Assembly (NCBI RefSeq): GCF_022919155.1
Contig: NZ_CP095045.1
Span: forward strand, 3,472,001 to 3,536,000
DNA: 64,000 nt
Direction: 5' to 3'
Source of the DNA: Leucobacter allii
GTDB taxonomy: Bacteria; Actinomycetota; Actinomycetes; Actinomycetales; Microbacteriaceae
Part shown: positions 16,175 through 25,729 of the stretch, piece by piece
Numbering within the stretch: the stretch's first letter is position 1
Layout: each line of letters opens with the position of its first letter
Translations under genes and position numbers: made by a program
Notes under the pieces: model-generated
Databases searched by the model: none
What the model saw: the letters and a program-made list of their open reading frames with translations, nothing else
What the model was told of the DNA's origin: nothing

Positions 16175-17497
16175 ATGAGCACTACGTCCACGAAACCGAA
16201 GAAGCCGGTCTCACTCGCCAGGATCGGCATGTCGTCGTTCGTCGGCACCGCGATGGAATGGTACGACTTCTTCATCTACAGCACGGCGGCGGCGCTGGTG
16301 TTCAACGAGGTGTTCTTCCCCGAGGCGGAGAAGGTCGTCGGCACGATGTTCGCCTTCATGACCTTCGCTGCGGGATACCTCGCGCGGCCGCTCGGCGCGA
16401 TCCTGCTCGGCCACTTCGGCGATCGCATCGGGCGCAAGAGCGTGCTCATCCTCACGCTCACGACGATGGGCACCGCGACCTTCCTCATGGGCCTCATGCC
16501 GACGTCGGCGCAGATCGGCGTCTGGGCTCCCATCCTGCTCGTCACGCTGCGCATCCTCCAGGGTCTCGCCGTGGGAGGCGAGTGGGGCGGCGCCGTGCTC
16601 ATCGCCACGGAGAACGCGCCCGAGGGCAAGAAGACCTTCTACGGGTCCTTCGCTCAGATGGGTTCGCCCGCCGGCCTGCTCTTCGCCACGGCGTTCTTCA
16701 CCATCCTCAGCGACGTCACCGCACCGGAGGTGCTCGTCGACTGGGCGTGGCGGATCCCGTTCCTCTTCGCCGGGATCCTCGTCCCGATCGGCCTCGTCAT
16801 CCGCCTGAGCGTCGACGACGCCCCGGAGTTCACGGAGGCCGCCCGCCGTCAGGAGAAGTCCTCCGTGCCGCTGCTCGAGCTGCTCACCCACCACTGGCGG
16901 GGCCTCGTCATCGGCACCGGAGCGTTCCTCGGCGTCTTCGCGATCTACTACCTGCTGACGACCTTCGTGCTGACCTACGCGACGCAGACCCTCGGAATGA
17001 CGAGCGCCGCGGTACTCCCGGCGAACATCATCTCGGCCGTGGCCGAAGCCGCCGGCATCGTCCTCGGCGCCTGGCTCGCGAAGAAGATCAGCGCGCGACT
17101 CGTCGCGGTGTGGTCTGCGGTCGCGCTCACGGTCTGGAGCTTCCCCGCATTCGCGCTCATGGGAACGGCGGTGCCCATGAACCTGTACATCGCGGTCGCG
17201 GTCGCCATGATCTTCGTGGGCACCTCGTACGGCGTGCTCGCGGGCGAGGTCGCCGAGCTCTTCAGCCCGACGGCCCGGTATACCGGCATCGGGTTGAACT
17301 ACCACCTCTCCGGCGCTCTCGGTGGAGGACTCGCGCCGCTGGCGGCCACGGCCATCCTGGCCGCGAGCGGCACGACGACGGGCGTGGTCTGGCTGTGCGT
17401 GGGGGTCGGCGTCATCATGACGATCTGCTGCCTCCTGCTGCCCAAGAGCAACACGGCGAAGATCGAGCCCGCTGCCGACCCGATCACCGCCGGCTGA
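16175..17497 (+). CDS. MHS-family (MFS) metabolite:proton symporter
   Basis: This is a 440-residue, 12-helix inner-membrane transporter. The family signatures are GTAMEWYDFFIY at the N-terminus, the loop 2-3 motif GHFGDRIGRKS, and RILQGLAVGGEWGGAVL. MHS members import organic acids, betaines or amino-acid-like compounds with protons. It is the third gene of the hyuAB unit, 68 bp after hyuB with its own AAGGAG site, so it is probably the uptake system for the HyuAB substrate. Confidence 0.88.
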   Translation: MSTTSTKPKKPVSLARIGMSSFVGTAMEWYDFFIYSTAAALVFNEVFFPEAEKVVGTMFAFMTFAAGYLARPLGAILLGHFGDRIGRKSVLILTLTTMGTATFLMGLMPTSAQIGVWAPILLVTLRILQGLAVGGEWGGAVLIATENAPEGKKTFYGSFAQMGSPAGLLFATAFFTILSDVTAPEVLVDWAWRIPFLFAGILVPIGLVIRLSVDDAPEFTEAARRQEKSSVPLLELLTHHWRGLVIGTGAFLGVFAIYYLLTTFVLTYATQTLGMTSAAVLPANIISAVAEAAGIVLGAWLAKKISARLVAVWSAVALTVWSFPAFALMGTAVPMNLYIAVAVAMIFVGTSYGVLAGEVAELFSPTARYTGIGLNYHLSGALGGGLAPLAATAILAASGTTTGVVWLCVGVGVIMTICCLLLPKSNTAKIEPAADPITAG

Positions 17498-17502
17498 GGG
17501 GC

Positions 17503-17530
17503 GGGTCCCGGCGCCTCGGCGACGGGACCC
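17503..17530. terminator. Hairpin after the hydantoinase operon
   Basis: GGGTCCCG (17503-17510) pairs with CGGGACCC (17523-17530) around a 12-nt loop. It follows the MHS transporter stop and abuts the stop of the convergent small gene. No U-tract is visible, so it is a probable bidirectional terminator only. Confidence 0.5.
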
Positions 17531-17751
17531 TACTCCGGCGGCGTGTCGGCGGCGAACCGGGAGCTCTCATCGATGTGGCGGTAGCCGATCGGGAAGGCGC
17601 TGGAGATCACGCCGTTCGCGAAGAGGTGCTGCACCTCCTCCGCGTAGGCCTCGGCCTCCTCTGCCGTGCGGAAGACGCCGAGCACGGTGTTGTCCGGGGA
17701 CTCATCGTGGCACACGATCCACACGCTCGTTTCGGCGGGCTGCGCGGTCAT
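17530..17751 (-). CDS. Small hypothetical protein
   Basis: This is a 73-residue soluble protein beginning MTAQPAETSVWIVCHDES, with AEEAEAYAEEVQHLF and GYRHIDESS. Actinobacterial-type codon use and a separated transcription unit support it being real. I do not recognise a family. It is convergent with the MHS transporter. Confidence 0.55.
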   Translation of the reverse strand: MTAQPAETSVWIVCHDESPDNTVLGVFRTAEEAEAYAEEVQHLFANGVISSAFPIGYRHIDESSRFAADTPPE

Positions 17752-17782
17752 GACCCCGACGGTAGCAGTTCAGACCGCTGCG

Positions 17783-18595
17783 TCATCGCGGCAGCTCCGC
17801 GTAGCGTGCGCGCAGCAGGCAGAAGACGCCGTAGGACACGAAGCCGAGGCCGATCCCGCCGACGAGCCAGGCGCCGAAGGGAAGCCGATACACCAGCGTG
17901 ATCGCGGCGTCGAGGGCGCCGGCGGCACCCGGGTCCTGCTGGACCGCGGCGGCCACGAGCAGCACGGCGACCGCGAGCAGCGCGACACCCTTGGCGACGA
18001 AACCGACGACCCCGAGCGCGGCGACCGCCCGCCCGGCCCGGCCCGGCGGCAGAGACATCTGACGGCGGAAGCTCCGCGTGACGCCCATGACGATCCAGGC
18101 GACGCCCGCGACGCCGACGCCGACGCCGATCGCGGCCAGCAGGAACACCCCTCCCGGCATCGTGAGCAGTCCGCGACTCGCGTCCCTCGTGCGCTCGTCG
18201 GGGTCGGGACGGCCGCCGACGGCGACCGTGACCGCGATCGCGCCCATCACCAGGAACGCGGCGGCCTGCCCCCACTCCGACGCGCGGCGCGCGCGCCGCC
18301 GCGCCGGGGAGGAGCGCCGGAGCGCGAGGCCGTGCGCCGCGTGGAAGACGCCGAGCCCGCACAGGAGGGCGGCGAGCAGCCACACGACGACCGCGCCGAG
18401 CGGCGAGGCGGCGATGGCCGCGAGCGCGCCGACCTGATCGGCCTCGCTCCGGCCGTGCTCCGCGATGAGGAGCAGGGCGAGCACGCCGATGAGGCCGTGG
18501 ACGACCCCGCTCGCGGCGTAGCCGCCGCGCGCCAGGACGCGCAGCGGCGTCGAGCGCTCGGCGGTCTCCGCGGCCGCTCTGACCCGCTCATCCAT
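17783..18595 (-). CDS. DUF1206 membrane protein
   Basis: This is a 270-residue integral membrane protein with six predicted helices in three repeated units. Each unit carries a short glycine-rich helix start (ARGGYAASGVVHGLIGVLAL; MPGGVFLLAAIGVGVGVAGVAWIVMGV; GFVAKGVALLAVAVLLV), the pattern of DUF1206 in actinobacteria. The function is unknown. The N-terminus MDERVRAAAETAERS is cytoplasmic and charged. Confidence 0.8.
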   Translation of the reverse strand: MDERVRAAAETAERSTPLRVLARGGYAASGVVHGLIGVLALLLIAEHGRSEADQVGALAAIAASPLGAVVVWLLAALLCGLGVFHAAHGLALRRSSPARRRARRASEWGQAAAFLVMGAIAVTVAVGGRPDPDERTRDASRGLLTMPGGVFLLAAIGVGVGVAGVAWIVMGVTRSFRRQMSLPPGRAGRAVAALGVVGFVAKGVALLAVAVLLVAAAVQQDPGAAGALDAAITLVYRLPFGAWLVGGIGLGFVSYGVFCLLRARYAELPR

Positions 18596-18667
18596 GCGCC
18601 CGGCCTCCGTCGTCGGGCCGGACCCCGGTCCGCGGATCCGGGATCTGCTCCGCGTCCGTCGCGCCCC

Positions 18668-18805
18668 TCACGATGCCGCGGAGGGCGCCACCGGATCCTC
18701 GGGCAGCTCGCGGGGCACGGGCGGATACTCCTCGAGGTCCCGCGCCACGCGATCCCATAGCCGCCTGATCGCGTCCTGGATGTCTTCGGCGCTCGTGTCG
18801 CTCAT
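18668..18805 (-). CDS. Small hypothetical protein (45 aa)
   Basis: The reading frame starts MSDTSAEDIQDAIRRLWDRV, continues with an acidic, proline-rich tail (EEYPPVPRELPED) and stops at 18668. Its composition fits a short helical, soluble protein encoded just upstream of the DUF1206 gene. No family was recognised, and support is limited to frame, composition and spacing. Confidence 0.4.
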   Translation of the reverse strand: MSDTSAEDIQDAIRRLWDRVARDLEEYPPVPRELPEDPVAPSAAS

Positions 18806-18904
18806 GATGGCCCCCGCGTCTCCTCATGGAATTCTGTCCTCAGCATCCCGCACTCCGGCGGCGATCGGCAGGGGGTGGCGCCGGGCGGCGAACTGTGCCC
18901 TGGC

Positions 18905-19297
18905 TCAGCTCCGGGTCGACCAGAGCGCCGTCGCGATGAGCGCGGGCTGAAAGAAGAGCCTGGCGAGGCGCCGGTTGTCGGTGTCCAGGCCGAAGGCGTC
19001 GCGACGGCGCACGTACTGCGAGATGTTGCCGGGGAACACCGCCGCGAAGAACAGGGCGGCGGCGGTGCCGACGCGCCTCGCGCGCCTTCCCTGGGCGACG
19101 ACGAGCGCGGTGCCGAGCGCGATCTCCGCGATCCCCGAGGCGACGACGGTGGTGTCGGGCTCGAGCGGAACGAACTCCGGCACCTGCGCCTGGAACTCCT
19201 CCCTCGCGAAGGTGAGGTGCGCGGTCCCGGCGAGGACCAGCGCCGCGCCGAGCAGGGATTTCACGATCTTCCGCCCTCGGGCCGCGCGCGCACTCAT
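18905..19297 (-). CDS. DoxX-like membrane protein
   Basis: This is a 130-residue protein with four predicted helices (IVKSLLGAALVLAGTAHLTF; VVASGIAEIALGTALVV; GTAAALFFAAVFPGN; LARLFFQPALIATALW). Layout and the GIAEIALG and FPGNISQY segments match the DoxX-like family. The start MSARAARG is preferred to an ATG 15 bases upstream because CATACT lies six bases before it. Confidence 0.7.
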   Translation of the reverse strand: MSARAARGRKIVKSLLGAALVLAGTAHLTFAREEFQAQVPEFVPLEPDTTVVASGIAEIALGTALVVAQGRRARRVGTAAALFFAAVFPGNISQYVRRRDAFGLDTDNRRLARLFFQPALIATALWSTRS

Positions 19298-19346
19298 GCG
19301 GCCAGTATGCACCCTCGACGGCGGCGTGGCGAGGCCCTGCGCCTGC

Positions 19347-20039
19347 TCAGAACAGGGTGTTCTGATCCTCCATGCCGCGCATCGCGTCGTAGTCGAGCAC
19401 GAGGCAGCGGATGCCCCGATCCTCGGCGAGGGTGCGGGCCTGCGGCTTGATCTCCTGCGCCGCGAAGACGCCCTGCACGGGCGCCAGCTTCGGGTCGCGG
19501 TTCATGAGCTCGAGGTACCGCGTCAGCTGCTCGACCCCGTCGATGCCGCCGCGGCGCTTGATCTCGATCGCCACCGACCCGCCCGCGGCGTCCTGCGCGA
19601 GGATGTCGACCGGGCCGATCGCGGTCATGTACTCGCGCCGCACCAGGGTGTGGCCCTCGCCGACGAGCTCGATCTGCTCGGCCAGCAGCTCCTGGAGATG
19701 CGCCTCCACGCCGTCCTTGATGAGCCCCGGATCCACCCCGAGGTCGTGGGAGGAGTCGTGGAACACCTCGAAGAGGGAGACGACCAGCCGATCGGCCGTC
19801 TTCTTCTGCGTGACCTGCCAGGCCTCGACGATGCCGGCCGAGCGCTGCTCGTCGTCGAGCTCGACGTCGGCGATCGTGCAGGGCGGGCTCATCCAGTTGA
19901 GCGGCTTGTACGACCCCCCGTCGGAATGCACCAGGATCGAGCCGTCGCTCTTGAGCATGAGCACGCGCTTCGCCCGCGGCAGGTGGGCGGAGAGCCGACC
20001 GGCGTAGTCGACCGAGCAGTCTGCAACAACGATTCGCAC
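19347..20039 (-). CDS. nucS: Mismatch-specific endonuclease NucS (EndoMS)
   Basis: This is the 230-residue nuclease that cuts DNA at mismatches and replaces MutSL repair in most actinobacteria. The RecB-like catalytic motif is GPVDILAQD...AIEIKRR, with D145, E159 and K161, then Q171 in [11 protein letters not shown]. The C-terminus EDQNTLF is a sliding-clamp-binding type tail, as known for NucS. The start is a GTG seven bases after TACACT on this strand, a probable leaderless mRNA. Confidence 0.92.
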   Translation of the reverse strand: MRIVVADCSVDYAGRLSAHLPRAKRVLMLKSDGSILVHSDGGSYKPLNWMSPPCTIADVELDDEQRSAGIVEAWQVTQKKTADRLVVSLFEVFHDSSHDLGVDPGLIKDGVEAHLQELLAEQIELVGEGHTLVRREYMTAIGPVDILAQDAAGGSVAIEIKRRGGIDGVEQLTRYLELMNRDPKLAPVQGVFAAQEIKPQARTLAEDRGIRCLVLDYDAMRGMEDQNTLF

Positions 20040-20058
20040 TCGCGGTAGTGTACCGGCT

Positions 20059-21267
20059 TCAGCCCCGGAGGTTGAAGACGGGAGGGATCGAGGGATCGGT
20101 GAGGGCGGGGCGGTCGGCGCGGAACGCGTCGATCGGGTACTGCGAGCGACCCGAGACGACGAGCTCCGACAGGATCTCGCCGAGGAGCCCGCAGAACTTG
20201 CCCGCGTGGGCCGCGCCCGAGCCGACGATGACGTTCGGGTGCCCCGGCATCGCGTCGAGGATGAAGTCGCGGTCGGGCGTCATGTCGTACGGGCAGGTCT
20301 TCTCGAGCACGACCTCGCCGGCCGCCGCGGGCAGCCGCTCGCGGAGGAACGCGAGCAGCCACGCGGTCTCGTCGGCGTGCGGAATCGCGCTGCGCGTGTC
20401 CTGCGTGACGACGCGGCTGAGGTTCTCGCGGGCGAGTTTCACGGCCACCTCGCCGTAGGTCGGGAAGCCGTAGGTGAAGTCCTCGCCGTGCCACACCCAC
20501 ACGGGGAACTCGCCGATGGAGAAGGGCTTGAGCTCGCGGGGGCGCACGTAGACGACCTGCTCCTCCGTGATCGTCGTCCGCCAGCTCTGCCCGAGCGGCC
20601 GCAGCAGTTCGTCGGTCCAGGACGCCGCGCAGACGACGACGCGGTCGGCGACGAGCGTCCCCGCGTCCGTGCGCACCCGCACGCCGGCGGCCGAGCCCGG
20701 CCCCTCCGCCCCCGCCTCGAAGCTCTCGATGGCGCGCGCCGGCGTGCGCTCGCGGACCTCGACGCCGAGGCCCTGCGCGAGCGCGATGTGGGTGGCGGTG
20801 GCGCGGCGGATGTCGATGAACCCCGTCTCCTCCTGGTAGGTGGCGCGCACCCGCTCCTCGGGGATCCGCCACTGCGGGAACCGCGCGAGGAGCTCCGCGC
20901 GGTCCAGCGTCTCGTAGCGGACGTCGTTCGCGTCCATGACGCCGCGGTACCGCTCGAGCGACTCGGTGCCCGGCGTGCCCTCGACGGCGATGTCGAGCCC
21001 GCCGGTCCGCACGAAGACCCGCTGCCCGGCCGCCTCCTCGAGCGCGGCCCAGTTGTCGTACATCGCCCGCGTGAGCCCGCCGTAGGCGTCGTCGTGATAG
21101 CTGTGGCGGATGATCCGGTGATGGTCGTTCGACGCGCCGTGGGCGTGCCCGAGGGCGAACTGCTCGAGCACGAGCACGTCGCGCTGCCCCCGCTTGGCGA
21201 GCCAGTACGCGGTGGCGCTGCCGATCGCGCCGGCGCCGATGACGATCGTGGAGTAGCGGGCGGTCAT
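20059..21267 (-). CDS. Monomeric sarcosine oxidase / N-methyltryptophan oxidase-like flavoenzyme
   Basis: This is a 402-residue FAD enzyme that oxidises N-methyl amino acids, giving formaldehyde, amine and hydrogen peroxide. It shows the FAD-binding motif [20 protein letters not shown] (residues 9-28), [18 protein letters not shown] (flavin contact region) and [16 protein letters not shown]325 in the last motif aligns with the Cys that covalently holds FAD in monomeric sarcosine oxidase. Its ATG overlaps the stop of the MFS gene (ATGA). Confidence 0.85.
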   Translation of the reverse strand: MTARYSTIVIGAGAIGSATAYWLAKRGQRDVLVLEQFALGHAHGASNDHHRIIRHSYHDDAYGGLTRAMYDNWAALEEAAGQRVFVRTGGLDIAVEGTPGTESLERYRGVMDANDVRYETLDRAELLARFPQWRIPEERVRATYQEETGFIDIRRATATHIALAQGLGVEVRERTPARAIESFEAGAEGPGSAAGVRVRTDAGTLVADRVVVCAASWTDELLRPLGQSWRTTITEEQVVYVRPRELKPFSIGEFPVWVWHGEDFTYGFPTYGEVAVKLARENLSRVVTQDTRSAIPHADETAWLLAFLRERLPAAAGEVVLEKTCPYDMTPDRDFILDAMPGHPNVIVGSGAAHAGKFCGLLGEILSELVVSGRSQYPIDAFRADRPALTDPSIPPVFNLRG

Positions 21268-22553
21268 GCGGGCTCCTTCGCAGGGGCGGGCGGCTCCGCG
21301 GAGCGCGCGAGGATGAGGGGGAGCAGGGCGAAGCCGGCGATCGGCCAGAACGCCGTGAGCAGCCCGAGGTGCTCGCCGAGGAAGCCGATCACCATCGGGC
21401 CGAGCAGCAGCGCCGTGTAGGCGATGGCCGAGACCGCGGCGACGTTGCGCACGGCGCGCGCGGGATCGTCGGCGGCCGCGGAGATCCCGATCGGGAACCC
21501 GAGCGCCGCGCCGACGCCCCACAGGATCGCGCCGAGGACGGCCGTCCACGGCGCGTCCACGAGGATCACCGCGGCGACGCCGAGCACCACGAGCGCGGAG
21601 CCCGCGCGGAGCACGAGCACCCGGCCGAAACGGGTGAGGAGCCACGAGCCGGCGATGCGCGTCAGCATCATCGCGACGAAGAAGCCGCCGAGCACGAGCG
21701 TCGCGTCCGCGTTCGGGAGGCCCCGGCCGTCCGCGAGGGCGAGCGACAGCCAGTCGCTCGCCGTGCCCTCGGCGAGGGCCATGGTCATGGCGATGAGGCC
21801 GATCGCGAGTACCCGGGGATCGCGCCACGGGCTGCGGCCGCGGCGCGGCGCATCGCCCTCGGAGGCCTCGGAAGCGGCGGAGCGCTCGGCGTCGGCGGAG
21901 GCCGCGCTCGGAATCGGGATGCTCCCGGTGCGCGTCGGGACGGGGCGCGCGGCGCGCGGCGCCCCGTCCTCCCGCGGCACCGCGCGCAGGGCGAGGAGGG
22001 CTCCCGCGGCGATGAGGATGTAGCCGATCCCGAGATGCACGGGGACGGGCACCCGCAGCACCTCGGCGAGCGCGCCGACGCCCATCGCGGCGACGCTGCC
22101 GAGGCTGTAGCCGGCGTGGAGCAGCGGCATGCGCGGCTTGCCGAGCGCGCGTTCGGCGTTCGCGCCGCTCACGTTCATGGCGACGTCGCAGGTGCTGAAG
22201 GCGAAGCCGTACACGGCGAGGCACGCGGCGCCGGGCACCGGGAGCCCGAACCACAGCAGCAGCGCCGCCGCGGGCATCGCGACGAACTGCACGAGGACGC
22301 CGATGGCGAGCGCGCGCCGGGGCCCGAGCCCCGCGACGCTCCGGCCCGACACGAGCAGGCCGAGCACGGAGCCGCCGGCGAGGATGAAGCCGAGCACGCT
22401 CATCTCGAGCGTCGAGGCGCCGAGGTGGTCCCGCGTCGCGGGGAGCCGGCTGAGCCAGCTCCCGAAGCCGAATCCGAGCAGCGTGAAGACGGCGAGGACG
22501 CCGCGGGTCCAGCGCGCGGCATCGGCGCGCTCGGGCGTGAGTGGCGCGGGCAA
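21264..22553 (-). CDS. MFS transporter coupled to the sarcosine-oxidase-like gene
   Basis: This is a 12-helix major facilitator of 429 residues, with GFGFGSWLSRLPATRDHLGAS at the N-terminus and the loop motif SGRSVAGLGPRRAL. The central loop (about residues 190-235) is long and rich in Ala and Arg. The start is the TTG at 22553, chosen for the AGGAG site five bases upstream; a longer frame exists without a ribosome site. Coupling to the flavoenzyme suggests uptake or export of a methylated amino acid. Confidence 0.75.
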   Translation of the reverse strand: MPAPLTPERADAARWTRGVLAVFTLLGFGFGSWLSRLPATRDHLGASTLEMSVLGFILAGGSVLGLLVSGRSVAGLGPRRALAIGVLVQFVAMPAAALLLWFGLPVPGAACLAVYGFAFSTCDVAMNVSGANAERALGKPRMPLLHAGYSLGSVAAMGVGALAEVLRVPVPVHLGIGYILIAAGALLALRAVPREDGAPRAARPVPTRTGSIPIPSAASADAERSAASEASEGDAPRRGRSPWRDPRVLAIGLIAMTMALAEGTASDWLSLALADGRGLPNADATLVLGGFFVAMMLTRIAGSWLLTRFGRVLVLRAGSALVVLGVAAVILVDAPWTAVLGAILWGVGAALGFPIGISAAADDPARAVRNVAAVSAIAYTALLLGPMVIGFLGEHLGLLTAFWPIAGFALLPLILARSAEPPAPAKEPA

Positions 22554-22693
22554 CGGAGCTCCTGGATCGGATCGGGGCCGGTCGGTGCCGACGATCCAGC
22601 GTAGCAAGTCGCGCCCGGCCGCGGCGCTTGGTCACGGGGCTCCGGGCCGATAAGGTGTACATCGTCCAGATATTTCGGGGGAATGAGGAGACG

Positions 22694-24196
22694 ATGCGGC
22701 GACGCGGACTGGGGATCGCGGCACTCGTGGCGGCGACGGGGCTCCTCCTCGGGGGCTGCGCGCCCGTCGCCGACGACTCGGAGAGCGCACGGCAGGCCGA
22801 GGCTTTTCCCGGAGCCTACGCGCAGACCCTCGACTGGGGCGCCTGCGGCGAGGAGTTCGGCCTCGGCGCGGAGTTCTCCGAGCATCTCGCCGAGGCGGGC
22901 GCAGACGTCGCCGCCTACGAGTGCGCGATGGTCGAGGCCCCGCTCGATTGGAACGATCCGGGCAACCACGCGACGATCGAGCTCGCGGCCGTGCACATCC
23001 CGTCGACGGGCGCCGAGCCGATCGGCACGCTGCTCAGCAACCCCGGCGGGCCCGGCGAGAGCGGGCTGGACCTCGCCTTCGGGCTCCCCACCATGCCGTC
23101 CTTCGACGCGGTGCTCGAGCGGTACGATCTGCTCGGCTTCGACCCCCGGGGCATCGGCCGCAGCACCCCGGTCGACTGCGCGGAGGTCTCGGACCTCATG
23201 GAGATCAACCTCGCGAACTGCGCGGAGGAGCATCCCATCGCCCGCAGCATGGGGACCTCGCAGGTCGCGCGCGACATGGAGCTGCTCCGCACGCTCATGG
23301 GCGACGACGCGCTGCACTACCTGGGGTACTCCTACGGCACCATGCTCGGCGCGAGCTACGCCTCGATCTTCCCCGAGCGCGTCGGGCGGCTGCTGCTCGA
23401 CAGCGCCTCGGCCGCCGACTGGGCGAGCCCGATCGGCAGCTTCGAGCAGTCCGCGGCCATCGCCCACGAGCTCGACGCCATGCTCGCGGAGTGCGCCACG
23501 AGCTACGCGGCCGAGCACTGCCCGCTCGACGGCGAGGCGGCGCTCGCCGCCGAGATCGCGCGACTCGCGGAGGAACCGCTCCGCGCGAGCGACGGCACCG
23601 AGGTCGACGGCTCGACCGTCTCCGGCTACCTCACGACCGCGCTCTACCAGTCCCCCGCGGGCCGCGGCATGGTGCTCGACGTCGTCGGCGGCGCGCTCAT
23701 GGGCGAGCAGGATCGGATCGATCTCATCGCGGAGGAGATGCAGGGCGGCGGCGCCGCCGTGACCCTCGACGGCACCGTGGTGCGCTGCCACTCCTTCCCC
23801 GACGACCCGGATCTCGTGGCCCTCGTCGAGCACGTCGAGGAGACGGGCATGCCCGAGCTGCTCGGCGGCCCCGAGATCTCGGACGAGACGCTGCAGCCGT
23901 TCGTCGACCTCAGCTGCGAGGGGATGCCGGGCAGCGGCGACGACATCACCGACGCCTTCTCGGGGTCGGAGGACGCCCCGATCCTCGTCGTCGGCATCAC
24001 CGGCGACCACGCCACGCCCTACGCGGGGGCGGAGGAGCTCGTCCGGGAACTCGGCAACGCGCGGCTGCTGACCCTCGAGGGGAGCGGCCACGGCGCGTCC
24101 TTCACGGGCCGATCGAGCTGCATCGACGCGTACTCGATCGACTACCTGCTCTCCGGGGAGCTGCCGCCGAACGGCACGGTCTGCACCGACGACTGA
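22694..24196 (+). CDS. Secreted alpha/beta-hydrolase lipoprotein (TAP-like tripeptidyl aminopeptidase)
   Basis: This is a 500-residue exported lipoprotein. The signal peptide MRRRGLGIAALVAATG ends in the lipobox LLGGC with Cys at residue 22. The oxyanion segment is LLSNPGGPGESG, the catalytic Ser is in GYSYG (about 211-215), the Asp in GITGDHATPY, and the His in GSGHGASF, followed by a TAP-like C-terminal domain with several Cys. The family releases N-terminal peptides or hydrolyses small amides outside the cell. The ATG has a GAGGAG site. Confidence 0.85.
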   Translation: MRRRGLGIAALVAATGLLLGGCAPVADDSESARQAEAFPGAYAQTLDWGACGEEFGLGAEFSEHLAEAGADVAAYECAMVEAPLDWNDPGNHATIELAAVHIPSTGAEPIGTLLSNPGGPGESGLDLAFGLPTMPSFDAVLERYDLLGFDPRGIGRSTPVDCAEVSDLMEINLANCAEEHPIARSMGTSQVARDMELLRTLMGDDALHYLGYSYGTMLGASYASIFPERVGRLLLDSASAADWASPIGSFEQSAAIAHELDAMLAECATSYAAEHCPLDGEAALAAEIARLAEEPLRASDGTEVDGSTVSGYLTTALYQSPAGRGMVLDVVGGALMGEQDRIDLIAEEMQGGGAAVTLDGTVVRCHSFPDDPDLVALVEHVEETGMPELLGGPEISDETLQPFVDLSCEGMPGSGDDITDAFSGSEDAPILVVGITGDHATPYAGAEELVRELGNARLLTLEGSGHGASFTGRSSCIDAYSIDYLLSGELPPNGTVCTDD

Positions 24197-24209
24197 TGCG
24201 GCCGGCGGC

Positions 24210-25586
24210 TCACGCGCCGAGCGTGATCCAGCGGTCCCCGCGGGCCCTGAGGCCGAGCGTCGTCCAGCGCGCCGCCATGAACACGACCGTGAATCCGGCG
24301 GTGAGGGCCACGAGCCCCGCCGTGCCGCTCGGTACGAGGACCGTGATCGCCCAGAGCACCGGCAGGTAGACGGCGAGGTTCACGAGGCTCGTCCAGGCGA
24401 GGTAGCGCGCGTCGCCCGCGCCCATGAGCACGCCGTCGAGCACGAAGACGACGCCGCCGATCGGCAGCGAGAGCCCGAGCACGAGGAGCGCGGGCGGCAG
24501 GATCCCGAGCACCGCAGGGTCGCTCGTGAAGATCCGGCCCGCGACGGGGCTCGCGGCGGCGAGCAGGATCCCGAAGCCCGCCCCGCACACGACGCCCCAG
24601 AAGCGCGTGCGCTGCAGGATCCGGCGCGCTCGCGCGGCATCGCGCGCGCCGAGCGCGTCGCCGACGAGCGCCTGCGCCGCGATCGCGAGCGCGTCGAGCC
24701 CGAAGGCGGCCACGGAGAAGATCGTGAACACCACCTGGTACCCGGCCGTCGCGGCCGTGCCGTGGCTCGTCGCCGCGACGACGGTCGCGAGCAGCGCGGC
24801 GCGCAGCCCGACGGTGCGGATGAACAGCCAGCCGCCGCTCCGGCCGGCGTGGGCGAGCCCGTCGCGGCGGGGCAGCGCCCCGGCCCCGACGCGACGGGCG
24901 TGCCGGGCGATCACGACGAGGTACACGGCGACCATGCCCCACTGCGCGAGCACGGTCCCCCAGGCGCTCCCGGCGATCCCGAACCCCAGTCCGTAGACGA
25001 ACCACCAGTTCAGCGCCGCGTTCGCCGCGAAGCCGATCGTGGCGACGGCGAGCGGCGTGCGCGTGTCCTGCAGCCCGCGCAGCAGCCCGCTCGCGGCGAA
25101 CACGACGAGCATCGCGGGGATCCCGAGGCACGAGACCGTGAGGTAGGCGAGCGCCTGCGCCGCCGCGTCCGGCGCGGCCCCGAACGCGGCGACGAGCGGC
25201 GCGGCGGCCGCCCACAGGGCGAGCCCGACCGCGATGCCGATCCCGAGCGCGAGCCACAGTCCGTCGATGCCCGCCTGCACCGCTCCGCGCAGGTCGCCGG
25301 CCCCGCGCCGGCGCGCCACGATCGGCGTCGTCGCGTAGGCGAGGAAGATCATGAGGCCGATGGCGGTCTGCAGGATCGCGGAGGCGACCGCGAGCCCCGC
25401 GAGCGGCGCGGCCCCGAGGTGGCCGACGAGCGCGGAGTCGACGACGAGGAAGAGCGGCTCGGCGATGAGCGCGCCGAGCGCGGGGATCGCGAGATGCGCG
25501 ATCCCGCGGTCGATCCCGCGGCGCTCGGTGCTCCGGCTCGCCCGGTCGTCGCCGCGCCGCGGCTCGGGGTGCTGCTCCTGGGTCAC
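24210..25586 (-). CDS. MATE-family efflux transporter
   Basis: This is a 458-residue, 12-helix multidrug/toxic-compound exporter of the DinF-like branch. Signatures include LAIPALGALIAEPLFLVVDSALVGHLG, RGLQDTRTPL, and an N-lobe/C-lobe pseudo-repeat. The GTG at 25586 is chosen because the conserved N-terminus follows closely and TACCGT lies seven bases upstream; a longer frame starts at 25688. Confidence 0.85.
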   Translation of the reverse strand: MTQEQHPEPRRGDDRASRSTERRGIDRGIAHLAIPALGALIAEPLFLVVDSALVGHLGAAPLAGLAVASAILQTAIGLMIFLAYATTPIVARRRGAGDLRGAVQAGIDGLWLALGIGIAVGLALWAAAAPLVAAFGAAPDAAAQALAYLTVSCLGIPAMLVVFAASGLLRGLQDTRTPLAVATIGFAANAALNWWFVYGLGFGIAGSAWGTVLAQWGMVAVYLVVIARHARRVGAGALPRRDGLAHAGRSGGWLFIRTVGLRAALLATVVAATSHGTAATAGYQVVFTIFSVAAFGLDALAIAAQALVGDALGARDAARARRILQRTRFWGVVCGAGFGILLAAASPVAGRIFTSDPAVLGILPPALLVLGLSLPIGGVVFVLDGVLMGAGDARYLAWTSLVNLAVYLPVLWAITVLVPSGTAGLVALTAGFTVVFMAARWTTLGLRARGDRWITLGA

Positions 25587-25729
25587 CTGCTCTACGGTAG
25601 CGGCGACCGCGGACGTCCGGTACGCCGGGAGGCGCTCGCTCCCGGCGCTCGCCTCCCGTGAGATGGCGGCGCGCTGCGGCGACCGCACCGCCGCGCCGCG
25701 ATCCGGCCCCCTGCGGATAGGCTGGGGCC

